Below are positions 10,279 through 18,426 of a stretch of 64,000 bases of DNA, one piece after another. The notes beneath the pieces are model-generated. The model ran no database searches, was not told where the DNA came from, and was given only the letters and a program-made list of their open reading frames with translations. How positions within the stretch are numbered: position 1 is the stretch's first letter; every line of letters begins with the position of its first letter. Source of the stretch: Spirilliplanes yamanashiensis (GTDB taxonomy: Bacteria; Actinomycetota; Actinomycetes; Mycobacteriales; Micromonosporaceae); assembly GCF_016863475.1 (NCBI RefSeq), contig NZ_BOOY01000028.1:114588-178587 (forward strand), given 5' to 3'. Position numbers and translations under genes: made by a program.

Positions 10279-10862
10279 TGCCGCAGGGGAAGGTCGAGGT
10301 CGTCCCGGACGACGGGCTGACGACCCGCCAGCGCCGCCGCCAGGCCGTGCTGGCCGTGCACACCGGGCACGGCAAGGGCAAGTCGACGGCCGCGTTCGGG
10401 ATGGCGCTGCGCGCGTGGAGCCAGGGCTGGCCGATCGGCGTGTTCCAGTTCGTGAAGAGCCAGAAGTGGCGGGTCGGCGAGGAGGCCGCCATGCGGCAGC
10501 TCGGCAACGTCACCTGGCACAAGATGGGCGAGGGCTGGTCGTGGATCCAGCGCGCCGGCACCGAGCGCGACCACGCCGCCGAGGCCGCCGAGGGCTGGGC
10601 GCAGATCAAGCGGGACCTGGCCGCCGAGACGTACCGCTTCTACGTGCTGGACGAGTTCACGTACCCGATGAAGTGGGGGTGGGTCGACGTCGCCGACGTG
10701 GTGGCGACCCTGCGGGAGCGCCCCGGCACCCAGCACGTGGTGGTCACCGGCCGGGACGCGCACCCGGACCTGCTGGCCGCCGCCGACCTGGTCACCGAGA
10801 TGACGAAGGTCAAGCACCCGATGGACGCGGGCCGCAAGGGCCAGGCGGGCATCGAGTGGTGA
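10278..10862 (+). CDS. cobO: Cob(I)yrinic acid a,c-diamide adenosyltransferase
   Basis: 194 residues, matching the CobO/BtuR/CobA family. It transfers the adenosyl group of ATP to the cobalt of corrinoids, forming the Co-C bond of adenosylcobalamin precursors in the cytosol. The P-loop AVHTGHGKGKSTAAFG near residue 28 is characteristic, followed by VLDEFTYPMKWGWVD and VVTGRDAHPDLL, and the C-terminus KVKHPMDAGRKGQAGIEW is nearly invariant in the family. The ATG overlaps the chelatase stop by one base and the stop overlaps the cobB GTG, so translation of the three genes is coupled. Confidence 0.96.
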   Translation: MPQGKVEVVPDDGLTTRQRRRQAVLAVHTGHGKGKSTAAFGMALRAWSQGWPIGVFQFVKSQKWRVGEEAAMRQLGNVTWHKMGEGWSWIQRAGTERDHAAEAAEGWAQIKRDLAAETYRFYVLDEFTYPMKWGWVDVADVVATLRERPGTQHVVVTGRDAHPDLLAAADLVTEMTKVKHPMDAGRKGQAGIEW

Positions 10863-12223
10863 TCCCGCGCGTCGTCGTGGCGGCGCCCGCGTCCGGCCAC
10901 GGCAAGACCACCGTCGCGACGGGGCTGCTGGCCGCGTTCGCCGCCCGGGGCACCCGGGTCGCCCCGTTCAAGGTCGGCCCCGACTACATCGACCCCGGCT
11001 ACCACGCCTTGGCCGCCGGCCGGCCGGGCCGCAACCTCGACCCGGTCATGGTCGGCGAGGACACCGTGGCGCCGCTGTTCGCCCACGGCGCCGCCGGCGC
11101 GGACCTGGCCGTCGTCGAGGGCGTCATGGGCCTGTACGACGGGCGGGTCGGCGGCGGCGACACCGGCTCTACCGCGCACGTCGCCCGGCTGCTGGACGCC
11201 CCGATCGTGCTGGTCGTGGACGCCGCCGCGCAGGGCCGCTCGGTGGCCGCCCTGGTGCACGGCTTCCGCAGCTTCGGCGACGCCCGCATCGCCGGGGTCA
11301 TCCTGAACCGGGTCGGCTCCGACCGGCACGAGTCGCTGCTGCGCGACGCGTGCGAGGAGGTCGGCACGCCCGTGTTCGGGGCGCTGCGCCGCGCCGACGC
11401 GGTCGCCGCCCCGTCGCGGCACCTGGGCCTGGTGCCCGCCGCCGAGCGGCACGCCGAGGCGCTGGCGTCCGTCGCCGCGCTGACCGCGCTGATCGCCGCG
11501 AGCGTCGACCTGGACGCGATCCACGCGGTGGCCCGCTCCGCGCCGCCGCTGGCCGCCGCGCCGTGGTCGCCCGCCGCCCCCGACCCGGTGCCGGGCTGCC
11601 CGGTGGTCGCGGTCGCCGGGGGCGCCGCGTTCAGCTTCGGGTACGCCGAGACCGTCGAGCTGCTCGCCGGCGCGGGCGCCGAGGTGGTCACCGTCGACCC
11701 GCTGCGCGACGAGGCCCTGCCGGCCGGCACCCGCGGCCTGGTCGTCGGCGGCGGCTTCCCCGAGGTGTACGCGGCCGAGCTGTCCGCCAACGCGGCGCTG
11801 CGCGACGCCGTCGCCGGCCTCGCCGCCACCGGCGCCCCGATCGTCGCCGAGTGCGCGGGCCTGCTCTGGCTGTGCCGCACCCTCGACGGCGCCCCCATGT
11901 GCGGCGTCCTGGACGCCGACGCCGCCATGACGCCGCGGCTGACCCTCGGCTACCGCGACGCCGTCGCCCTCGCCGACAGCCCCCTCGCCGCCACCGGCAC
12001 CCGGCTCACCGGCCACGAGTTCCACCGCACCGCCGTGCACCCGCGCTCCGGCCTGCTGCTGTCGCCCGCGGGCGCGGCCGCCTGGGCGTGGCGCGGCGGC
12101 GACCCGGAGGGCTTCGCGGCGCCCGGCCTGCACGCGTCCTATCTGCATCTGCACTGGGCGGGCCGGCCGGACATCGCCCGGCGCGTGGTCGCCGCCGCGG
12201 GGTACAACGATCACCATGACTGA
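10859..12223 (+). CDS. cobB: Cobyrinic acid a,c-diamide synthase
   Basis: 454 residues of the CobB/CbiA family, which uses ATP and glutamine to amidate the a and c carboxylates of (hydrogeno)cobyrinic acid. The N-terminal dethiobiotin-synthetase-like domain has the P-loop APASGHGKTTVATG, FKVGPDYIDPGYH and VVEGVMGLYDG. The C-terminal class I glutamine amidotransferase domain has VVGGGFPEVYA, the nucleophile region VAECAGLLWL (near 330) and HEFHRTAV. All three catalytic regions are intact. GTG 10859 overlaps the cobO stop (GTGA); the adjoining GTG at 10856 is an equivalent alternative. Last cobalamin gene of the riboswitch operon seen here. Confidence 0.95.
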   Translation: MIPRVVVAAPASGHGKTTVATGLLAAFAARGTRVAPFKVGPDYIDPGYHALAAGRPGRNLDPVMVGEDTVAPLFAHGAAGADLAVVEGVMGLYDGRVGGGDTGSTAHVARLLDAPIVLVVDAAAQGRSVAALVHGFRSFGDARIAGVILNRVGSDRHESLLRDACEEVGTPVFGALRRADAVAAPSRHLGLVPAAERHAEALASVAALTALIAASVDLDAIHAVARSAPPLAAAPWSPAAPDPVPGCPVVAVAGGAAFSFGYAETVELLAGAGAEVVTVDPLRDEALPAGTRGLVVGGGFPEVYAAELSANAALRDAVAGLAATGAPIVAECAGLLWLCRTLDGAPMCGVLDADAAMTPRLTLGYRDAVALADSPLAATGTRLTGHEFHRTAVHPRSGLLLSPAGAAAWAWRGGDPEGFAAPGLHASYLHLHWAGRPDIARRVVAAAGYNDHHD

Positions 12224-12443
12224 GCAGAACCGCAGCAACCCCGGCTGGGGCACGTCGCCGTGGGCGTGGGGCGTCGGCCTGCCGATCGGCATGATCGTCG
12301 GCATCGCCCTGTTCGACAGCATCGCCGTCGCCGTCATCGCCGGCCTGGCGATCGGCACCGCGTTCGCCATCGCCTTCGGCGCGGCCGACCGGGCCCGGCG
12401 CGACCGGACCGCGGAGGCGCCCCCGCCCGGCCCGGAGCGCTAG
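12216..12443 (+). CDS. Small two-span membrane protein, unknown
   Basis: 75 residues. A short polar start (MTEQNRSNPGWGTSP) is followed by two hydrophobic stretches, WGVGLPIGMIVGIALF and IAVAVIAGLAIGTAFAIAFG, then a charged tail ending in PPPGPER. It overlaps the 3' end of cobB by 8 bases, so it may be translated with the cobalamin operon, but nothing in the sequence ties it to B12. It converges with the ligase gene, with the two ends overlapping by four bases. Unrecognised; a membrane location is the only safe statement. Confidence 0.65.
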   Translation: MTEQNRSNPGWGTSPWAWGVGLPIGMIVGIALFDSIAVAVIAGLAIGTAFAIAFGAADRARRDRTAEAPPPGPER

Positions 12444-13918
12444 GCCTCCGGCCACTCGTGCACGGGCACGTTGTCGTGCATGGGCGGCAGGTAGCGGCGC
12501 AGCATCTCGCGCAGGGCGGCGGGCCGGTCCAGGTGCCCCTCGTCCTCCAGCGCGTGCAGCGTGTCCACCTGCCACGTGGCGCCGTTGCGGCCGGTCAGGC
12601 ACCGCTGCTCGATGACGCCCAGCAGCCGGTCGCGGTGCTGCGGGGCGACGCCCCAGCGGTCCAGCCCGGCGTGCGCCAGCGGCAGCAGCCGCCGCAGCAC
12701 CAGCTCGGCGACCGGCACGTAGCCCAGCTGCGGCCAGTAGACGGTGGCGGCGATGCCGTGCCGGGCGCAGGCGTGGAAGTTCTCCTCGGCGGCGCTGAAC
12801 GACATCTGCGACCACAGCGGGCGCTCCGCCTCGGCGAGGGTGCGCACCAGCCCGAAGTAGAACGCGCCGTTGGCCAGGGTGTCGACGACGGTCGGCCCGG
12901 CCGGCAGCACCCGGTTCTCCACCCGCAGGTGCGGCCGGCCGCGCACCACCGCGTAGATCGGCCGGTTCCAGCGGTAGATCGTGCCGTTGTGCAGGCGCAG
13001 CTCGCTCAGCTCGGGGATGTCGCCGCGGTTGAGCACGTCGCCCGGGTCGTCGGCGTCCGAGATGGGCAGCAGCGCCGGGAAGTAGCGCACGTTCTCCTCG
13101 AACAGGTCGAACACGCTGGTGATCCAGCGCTCGCCGAACCACACCCGGGGGCGTACCCCCTGCGCCTTGATCTCCTCGCTGCGGGTGTCGGTGGCCTGCT
13201 CGAACAGCGGGATGCGGGTCTCGCGCCACAGCTCGCGGCCGAACAGCAGCGGCGCGTTGGCGCCGAGCGCGACCTGGACGCCGGCGATGGCCTGCGCGGC
13301 GTTCCAGTAACCCGCGAACCGTTCCGGGCTGACCTGCAGGTGGAACTGGGTGCTGGTGCACGCCGCCTCGGGCGCGATCGTGTCCGTGGTGACGGCGAGC
13401 CGGTCGACGCCGTCGATGCGGATGTCCAGGTCCTCACCGCGGGCGGCGAAGATCTGCTCGTTGAGCAGCGCGTAGCGCGGGTTCGCCGACAGCGCCGCCG
13501 ACGTCAGGTGCTCCTTCCGCAGCGTCGGCAGGATGCCGATCATCGCCATGTGCGCGCCGGCCGAGCGGGCGTGCTCCTCGGCGTTGTTCAGGCTGGCCCG
13601 CAGCGAGTCCTCCAGCCCGGCCAGCTCGTCGCCGGCCAGCCGGCGCGGCGGCACGTTGATCTCGACGTTGAACTGGCCCAGCTCCGTCTGGAAGTCCGGG
13701 TCGGCGATGGCGTCGAGCACCTCGGCGTTGCGCATCGCCGGGTCGCACTGCTCGTCGACGAGGTTGAGCTCGATCTCCATGCCGGTGAGCGGGCGCTCCG
13801 CCTCGAAGCGCGACTCGCGCAGCATCTGGGCGAACACGTCCAGGCTCCGCCGGATCTTGTGCCGGTACCGCCGCCGGTCCTCGCGGGTGAACTCCCGGCT
13901 GTCGACCTCTTCACCCAT
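12440..13918 (-). CDS. Glutamate-cysteine ligase family protein (GCS2-like)
   Basis: 492 residues from ATG 13916-13918; a further upstream GTG exists but adds only nine unlike residues. The sequence follows the GCS2/glutamate-cysteine ligase family: GMEIELNLVDEQ near residue 47 (acidic metal-binding strand), FNVEINVPPR, TSTQFHLQV near 200, and RVENRVLPAGPTVVD near 330. The family joins glutamate to an amine or thiol using ATP. Mycothiol users normally do not make glutathione, so the real substrate may be something other than cysteine; this is inference. Length and motifs look intact. Confidence 0.75.
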   Translation of the reverse strand: MGEEVDSREFTREDRRRYRHKIRRSLDVFAQMLRESRFEAERPLTGMEIELNLVDEQCDPAMRNAEVLDAIADPDFQTELGQFNVEINVPPRRLAGDELAGLEDSLRASLNNAEEHARSAGAHMAMIGILPTLRKEHLTSAALSANPRYALLNEQIFAARGEDLDIRIDGVDRLAVTTDTIAPEAACTSTQFHLQVSPERFAGYWNAAQAIAGVQVALGANAPLLFGRELWRETRIPLFEQATDTRSEEIKAQGVRPRVWFGERWITSVFDLFEENVRYFPALLPISDADDPGDVLNRGDIPELSELRLHNGTIYRWNRPIYAVVRGRPHLRVENRVLPAGPTVVDTLANGAFYFGLVRTLAEAERPLWSQMSFSAAEENFHACARHGIAATVYWPQLGYVPVAELVLRRLLPLAHAGLDRWGVAPQHRDRLLGVIEQRCLTGRNGATWQVDTLHALEDEGHLDRPAALREMLRRYLPPMHDNVPVHEWPEA

Positions 13919-14017
13919 CGGGCACCGCCTTCCGACTCGGGCCACCCCCGCTAGCTATGATCGCCGGGTTCGACCGCGCGCGCAGCACGTGCGGGCCCAC
14001 TTTCGCCGGGAGTGCCA

Positions 14018-14329
14018 GTGCGCCGCTTCGTGCCACCGCTGTTCGCCGCCGTCGCGGTCGCCGAGGCGTGCAGCTGGGCGGCGCTCATCGTCGGCATGGT
14101 GTTCAAGTACGTGGTCGTCGGCAACGAGATCGGCGTCACCATCTTCGGCCCGATCCACGGCGCGCTGTTCGTCGCGTACCTGGGCCTGGCGCTGGCGATG
14201 GCGTACCTGGGCCGGTGGCGCTGGTGGGTGGCGCTGATCGCGCTGCTGTGCGCGGTGCCGCCGTTCGCGACGCTGGCGTTCGAGCGCTGGGCCCGCCGCA
14301 CCGGCCACCTGGAGCCGGCGCCCGCCTAA
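14018..14329 (+). CDS. DUF3817-like integral membrane protein
   Basis: 103 residues with three to four membrane spans: LFAAVAVAEACSWAALIVGMVFKYV, GPIHGALFVAYLGLALAMAYL and WWVALIALLCAVPPFATLAFE. The EACSW...GMVFKY...GPIHG pattern is typical of the DUF3817 family, whose function is unknown. GTG 14018 is chosen because GGGAG lies 5 bases upstream; the GTG two codons earlier lacks such a site. It converges on the next gene with a 4-base overlap at the ends. Confidence 0.75.
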   Translation: MRRFVPPLFAAVAVAEACSWAALIVGMVFKYVVVGNEIGVTIFGPIHGALFVAYLGLALAMAYLGRWRWWVALIALLCAVPPFATLAFERWARRTGHLEPAPA

Positions 14330-14976
14330 TCGCTGCGGTCCTGCATCTCCCACGCGTGGTCGAGGGCGTGCCAGGCGACGCGCCGGATCACGTACCGGGC
14401 GGGCCACCCGGTGGGGTGGGGCGGGCTGCCGTCCGAGGGCGCCCGCAGCGCGGCGAGCAGCTCGTCGCGCAGCGCGGCGATCGCCGCCGCGTCGCCCACC
14501 GCCGGCGGCTTGTGCTTCACCCCGAACTTGCGGGCGTACGCCGCCTCGGCCTCCAGCACGTGCGCCACCATCTTCGTGCGGTCCCGGCCGCCGCCGCGCG
14601 GGCCCTTGCGCAGCTGTTCGGGCGAGGTGGCGGCGGTCTCGTCCAGCACCTCCCACGCCGCCACGACCAGGGCGAGGAGCCGGTCGGCCTGCCGCCGGTC
14701 GTGCGCCCGCCGGTCGTCGGCGCCGATCGCGCCCGGGATGCCGAAGTCGGTGCTGGCGTCGCCGGGCAGCCGCTCGTCGACGACCATCGTGTCGGCGGCG
14801 TTCTTCGGCAGCCGCAGCCCGGCCCGCTCCGCCACCACCCGGTAGCGGTCCGCGTAGTCGGCCAGCGCGGCTATCGCCGCCTCCTCCGTGCGCCCGGAGC
14901 GGCACCAGCCGGGCCAGTCGTACACCCAGGCGAACGCCTTCTTCGCCGTGCTCTCCACCGCCACCGTCGTGGTCAC
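14326..14976 (-). CDS. Hypothetical protein, HicB-like start and DinB-like end
   Basis: 216 residues. The first ~40 residues (ESTAKKAFAWVYDWPGWCRSGRTEEAAIAALADY) resemble the HicB-type pattern of a W-D-PG-C segment followed by EEA, and the end (VIRRVAWHALDHAWEMQDRSD) looks like the helix of DinB/YfiT-type four-helix proteins with HxxxH spacing. No catalytic role can be assigned. The GTG start overlaps the stop of the upstream hydrolase (GTGA), so both are probably made from one transcript. Confidence 0.6.
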   Translation of the reverse strand: MTTTVAVESTAKKAFAWVYDWPGWCRSGRTEEAAIAALADYADRYRVVAERAGLRLPKNAADTMVVDERLPGDASTDFGIPGAIGADDRRAHDRRQADRLLALVVAAWEVLDETAATSPEQLRKGPRGGGRDRTKMVAHVLEAEAAYARKFGVKHKPPAVGDAAAIAALRDELLAALRAPSDGSPPHPTGWPARYVIRRVAWHALDHAWEMQDRSD

Positions 14977-15833
14977 GGCACCCAGTCTCGCAGGAAGTCG
15001 CGCAGCGCGGCGGCGAGCGCGGCGGGGTTCTCCTCCGCCATGTGGTGCCCGCTGTCGATGGGCACGCCGCGCACGTCCGGCGCCCAGTCCCGCCAGATGG
15101 CCAGCGGGTCGCCGTACAGCTCGACCATGTCGTCGCGGGTGGACCAGCAGAACAGCGTGGGGCAGCCGACGGTGCGCCCGGCGGCGCGGTCGGCGTCGTC
15201 GGCGGCGCGGTCGGCGCGCAGGCCCGCCCGGTAGTCCTCGCACATGGCGTGCACGGTGGCCGGGTCGTGCTGGGCGGCGCGGATGTCGGCGTACGCCTCG
15301 GCGGGCAGGCCGGCCGGGTCGAGGCCGTACCAGGCGTCGGGGTCGGCGAGGATGACCCGCTCGGCGGGCCGCGCGGTCTGGCCGAGGAAGAACCAGTGCC
15401 ACCAGAGCGCGGCGAACCGGGCGTCGGCGCGGGCCAGGGCCTCGCCGATGGGGATGCCGTCGAGCACGGCGAGCCGGTCGACCCGGTGCGGGTGGTCGAG
15501 GGCGAGCCGCAGCGCCGCGTAGCAGCCGCGGTCGTGCCCGGCGACGGCGAACCGCTCGTGGCCGAGGGCGCTCATCAGGGCGGCGGCATCGCGCGCCATC
15601 GCCCGCTTGGAGTAGTCGCCCGGCTTCGACGACCCGCCGTAGCCGCGCAGGTCCGGGCACACGACGGTGAACCCGTCGGCCAGCTCGGCGGCGACCGCGT
15701 GCCAGGTGACGTGGGTGCGCGGGTGGCCGTGCAGGAGCAGCAGCGGCGGGCCGGAGCCACCGTGCCGCACCCGCAGGGTCGCCTCGCCGGTGCCGATGTG
15801 GTCGAGGAGGAACCCGTCGAAGAAGCCGTTCAC
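14973..15833 (-). CDS. Alpha/beta hydrolase, haloacetate-dehalogenase-like
   Basis: 286 residues with the alpha/beta-hydrolase fold. Family marks of fluoro/haloacetate dehalogenases are LLLLHGHPRTHVTWH (oxyanion region), CPDLRGYGGSSKP, the nucleophile elbow AGHDRGCYAALRLALDHP (Asp as nucleophile), WWHWFFLGQ (halide-pocket His-Trp), MCEDYRAG and the catalytic His in DSGHHMAEE. In characterised enzymes a second Arg three residues after the first binds the substrate carboxylate; here the elbow reads D-R-G-C-Y, so that Arg is absent. Dehalogenation of haloacetate is therefore uncertain and an epoxide or other ester-type substrate is possible. Overlaps the next gene. Confidence 0.75.
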   Translation of the reverse strand: MNGFFDGFLLDHIGTGEATLRVRHGGSGPPLLLLHGHPRTHVTWHAVAAELADGFTVVCPDLRGYGGSSKPGDYSKRAMARDAAALMSALGHERFAVAGHDRGCYAALRLALDHPHRVDRLAVLDGIPIGEALARADARFAALWWHWFFLGQTARPAERVILADPDAWYGLDPAGLPAEAYADIRAAQHDPATVHAMCEDYRAGLRADRAADDADRAAGRTVGCPTLFCWSTRDDMVELYGDPLAIWRDWAPDVRGVPIDSGHHMAEENPAALAAALRDFLRDWVP

Positions 15834-15857
15834 CCCCCGATCATCGCGGCCGCCGGG

Positions 15858-16418
15858 TCAGCCCGCAGCGGTCGCCGCCAGCACCGCCCCGGCGAGCGTG
15901 AGGCCCAGGGCCGCCTGCAGCAGCAGGGCGGGGCCGAGGTGCGACCACAGCGTCGGGATGCGCGGCGTGAGCAGCTGCAGCGTGGTCATGTTGACGATGT
16001 GGGTGACCCGGTCGGGCAGGGCCCGGTCCTTCTGCGGCCGGGCGTGCACCTGGACCAGGTCGCCGCGGTGCAGCGCCGACTGGGGCAGGTGACCGTGCAG
16101 CTCGACCTCGTACCGGGTGCCGGTGTCGTCGCGCAGCTCCAGGTGCGTGACGAGGTACTCGGGGCCCTTCTTCAGCTCGGCGAACCGGCGCCGCGCCGCC
16201 CCCGTGCCGACGCCGCGGCGCAGCACCGACAGCAGGGCCGCGCCGCACGCCCGGGCGATCGAGGCGGCCGCCACGACGGCCATGAGCAGCGGCTGGCCGA
16301 CCCGCACCTCACGCGTGTACGTGGTGCCGAAGCGGACGAAGCGGGCGTCGATGATCGGGCCGCCGTGCCGCAGCACCGGGTCGCCGAAGATCCGGGTGTC
16401 CCATCGCTCGGTGTCCAT
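15858..16418 (-). CDS. Hypothetical membrane-associated protein
   Basis: 186 residues. Hydrophobic segments are near 42-60 (LLMAVVAAASIARACGAALL) and at the C-terminus (LGPALLLQAALGLTLAGAVLAA). The central part (YLVTHLELRDDTGTRYEVELHGHL...LHRGDLVQVHARPQKD) is a beta-rich soluble region with an OB-like rhythm. It suggests a protein anchored twice with a small extramembrane domain. ATG start; own promoter region upstream. Not recognised. Confidence 0.6.
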   Translation of the reverse strand: MDTERWDTRIFGDPVLRHGGPIIDARFVRFGTTYTREVRVGQPLLMAVVAAASIARACGAALLSVLRRGVGTGAARRRFAELKKGPEYLVTHLELRDDTGTRYEVELHGHLPQSALHRGDLVQVHARPQKDRALPDRVTHIVNMTTLQLLTPRIPTLWSHLGPALLLQAALGLTLAGAVLAATAAG

Positions 16419-16482
16419 GTCTCATGGTACTCAGCGTCAGCGTGTGAGCACCTTGAGTGAATGTTTCACCGCGGCGGGCGGG

Positions 16483-17202
16483 TCAGGAGCCGATCGTCGC
16501 CCAGACGACCTTGCCGTCCACGACCGGCAGCACGCCCCAGGCGTCGCTCAGGTCCCGCACGAGGCGCAGCCCGCGCCCGCCGGCCTCGTCCAGCCCGGGG
16601 TCGGCGGGCTCGGGCTCGCGGGCGCTGCCGTCGCGCACCGCGATCGACAGCCGGCCGTCGCGCGGCGCCAGGGTGATCTCCATGCCGGTGCGGGCGTGCC
16701 GGATGACGTTGGCGACCAGCTCGGTCACCACCACGGCCGCGGTGGCGCGCAGCTCCGCCAGCCCCCACCGCTCGCACGCGTCGGCGACCAGCTCGCGGGC
16801 CTGCCGGCAGGCGCCCGTGGTGGGCCGCAGCCGGGCCCGCAGCCGCACGGGCGCCGCGGTGGAGCGCACCTCGTCCAGGGCGTGCTCGAGCGTCGGGTGC
16901 ACCCGGCAGCCGGTGTCGGCGAGCTGGCGGGCGGTGCGGTCGCCGGGGGAGTGCAGCATGAGCGGCACGGCCGGCCAGTCGGCCGCCTCGGCGGTCATCG
17001 CCGGGAACACGTCCAGGGCGGTCGGGTGCCGCACGTCGAGGCCCGCGATGTCGACCACGACCGCGTCGGGCTGCGCCGCCAGGGCGGTGTGCAGGGCGGT
17101 GCGCAGGGCGGGCGCCGTCGCCGTGTCGAGGTCGCCCGTGACCCGCAGCACCGCCACGGGGAGTTCCTGTTCGGGCCGGCAGACCAGTCGGCTCGCTGGC
17201 AT
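16483..17202 (-). CDS. STAS and HATPase fusion, anti-sigma-type regulator
   Basis: 239 residues joining two modules that are usually separate proteins. Residues ~10-105 form a STAS domain (LRVTGDLDTATAPALRTAL, VVVDIAGLDV). Residues ~120-239 form a serine-kinase-type HATPase domain: N-box VVTELVANVIRHA, then RDGS and the G-box region DEAGGRGLRLVRDLSDAWGV. In classic anti-sigma antagonists the STAS helix begins D-S-S/T-G; here it is R-H-P-T, so the usual phosphorylation site is lost. The ATPase half looks functional. It may sequester a sigma factor or a partner STAS protein. ATG 17202 is chosen for the GGAG site 6 bases upstream. Confidence 0.82.
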   Translation of the reverse strand: MPASRLVCRPEQELPVAVLRVTGDLDTATAPALRTALHTALAAQPDAVVVDIAGLDVRHPTALDVFPAMTAEAADWPAVPLMLHSPGDRTARQLADTGCRVHPTLEHALDEVRSTAAPVRLRARLRPTTGACRQARELVADACERWGLAELRATAAVVVTELVANVIRHARTGMEITLAPRDGRLSIAVRDGSAREPEPADPGLDEAGGRGLRLVRDLSDAWGVLPVVDGKVVWATIGS

Positions 17203-17280
17203 CCGCACTCCTCAACGCCGGTTACCGGTCCGCCGGGAGGTTCCCGGGCGGACCGGCCACCAAACGCGAGCCTGCGTCGG

Positions 17281-18426
17281 CTACCCGACAGTGGCGACCG
17301 CCGCCCGCTCCAGCACGCGCTCGTACAGCTCGGCGTACGCCGCCGCCATGACGTCCGGGGTGAACCGCCGCGCCGCCTCCGCGCGGCAGGCCCGGTCGTC
17401 CAGGCCGGCGGCCAGCGTGACCAGCTCGCCCAGCTCCTCCTCGGCGCCCAGCAGGCCGGTGCGGCCGTGCTCGATCAGCTCCGGCAGGCAGCCCTCCGGC
17501 GTGGCCACCACGGGGGTGCCCAGCGCCAGCGACTCGACCACGGCGGTGCCGCCCGGCTCCGCCCAGCGCAGCGGGAACAGCATCGCCTGCGCCGACGCCA
17601 CGAGCGCGTCGCGCTCGGCCCCGGCGACGGTGCCGATCCAGCGCACCCGCACCCCGTCGACGTGCGGGGCCACCCGCTCGCGCCAGAACCGCACGTCGGG
17701 GTTCTGCGCCGCCGCCGGGTCGCCCTGCGCGGCGGCCAGGTCGCCGGGCTGGTGGTACGGCCCGACCGGCCCGGCCAGCACCAGGTCGAAGCCGTGCTCG
17801 TGGGCCAGCCGGGCGGCGGTGTCCTGGCCCTTGCCGGGCGTGATCCGGCCGAGGCTGACCACGTACGGCCCCTTCGGCACGCTCGCCCGCCGGTCCGCGC
17901 CCTCGGCCAGGGGCGTCGCCAGGTGCACGTGCCCGACGGCGTGCGCGCGCAGCGCCTGCGGCGCCCGGGCCAGCTGGGACGCCGAGACGCCGTTGACGAA
18001 CACCCGGCCGGCGCCGTCGAAGGTGCCGTACAGGTCGGGGTGCTTCGCCAGGTCCCAGTGCAGGGTCTGCAGCGCCGGGCGGCCCAGCGCCGCCGCGAAC
18101 GCCAGCCCGGCCGCCTCGACGTGGTCGTGCACCAGGTCGATGTCGTCGCGCTCGTGCAGCGCCCGGGCCACCGCGTGCTGGTGGGCCGGCACGATCCCGC
18201 ACACCTGGTTGTACGGCCGCTGCAGCTGGGCGAACTGCCCCTCGCCGAACACGGTGACGCGGCCGTCGGCCGCCAGCGTGCTGTCGCCGACCGTGGCGAG
18301 CACGACGCGCACGCCGAGGCGGCGCAGCGGCGGCACCAGCGTGGCGACGACGTTCTCGATGCCGCCGTAGCCGCGCGGCGGCACGGGCAGCCACGGCCCG
18401 GCGTTCATCAGGACCGTGCGGGTCAC
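17281..18426 (-). CDS. Family-4 (GT-B) glycosyltransferase
   Basis: 381 residues with the architecture of retaining GT4 enzymes. The N-terminal domain contains GPWLPVPPRGYGGIENVVATL, typical for this group; VVSLGRITPGKGQDTAARLA starts the donor domain near 195; the E-x7-E-type region is LRWAEPGGTAVVESLALGTPVVATPEG near 290. The GTG overlaps the gpgS stop (GTGA), so the pair is co-translated. With glucosyl-3-phosphoglycerate synthase as its partner, it may extend glucosylglycerate or act in a related glycan; the sugar and acceptor are not readable. It could also be an unrelated exopolysaccharide enzyme. Confidence 0.83.
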   Translation of the reverse strand: MTRTVLMNAGPWLPVPPRGYGGIENVVATLVPPLRRLGVRVVLATVGDSTLAADGRVTVFGEGQFAQLQRPYNQVCGIVPAHQHAVARALHERDDIDLVHDHVEAAGLAFAAALGRPALQTLHWDLAKHPDLYGTFDGAGRVFVNGVSASQLARAPQALRAHAVGHVHLATPLAEGADRRASVPKGPYVVSLGRITPGKGQDTAARLAHEHGFDLVLAGPVGPYHQPGDLAAAQGDPAAAQNPDVRFWRERVAPHVDGVRVRWIGTVAGAERDALVASAQAMLFPLRWAEPGGTAVVESLALGTPVVATPEGCLPELIEHGRTGLLGAEEELGELVTLAAGLDDRACRAEAARRFTPDVMAAAYAELYERVLERAAVATVG

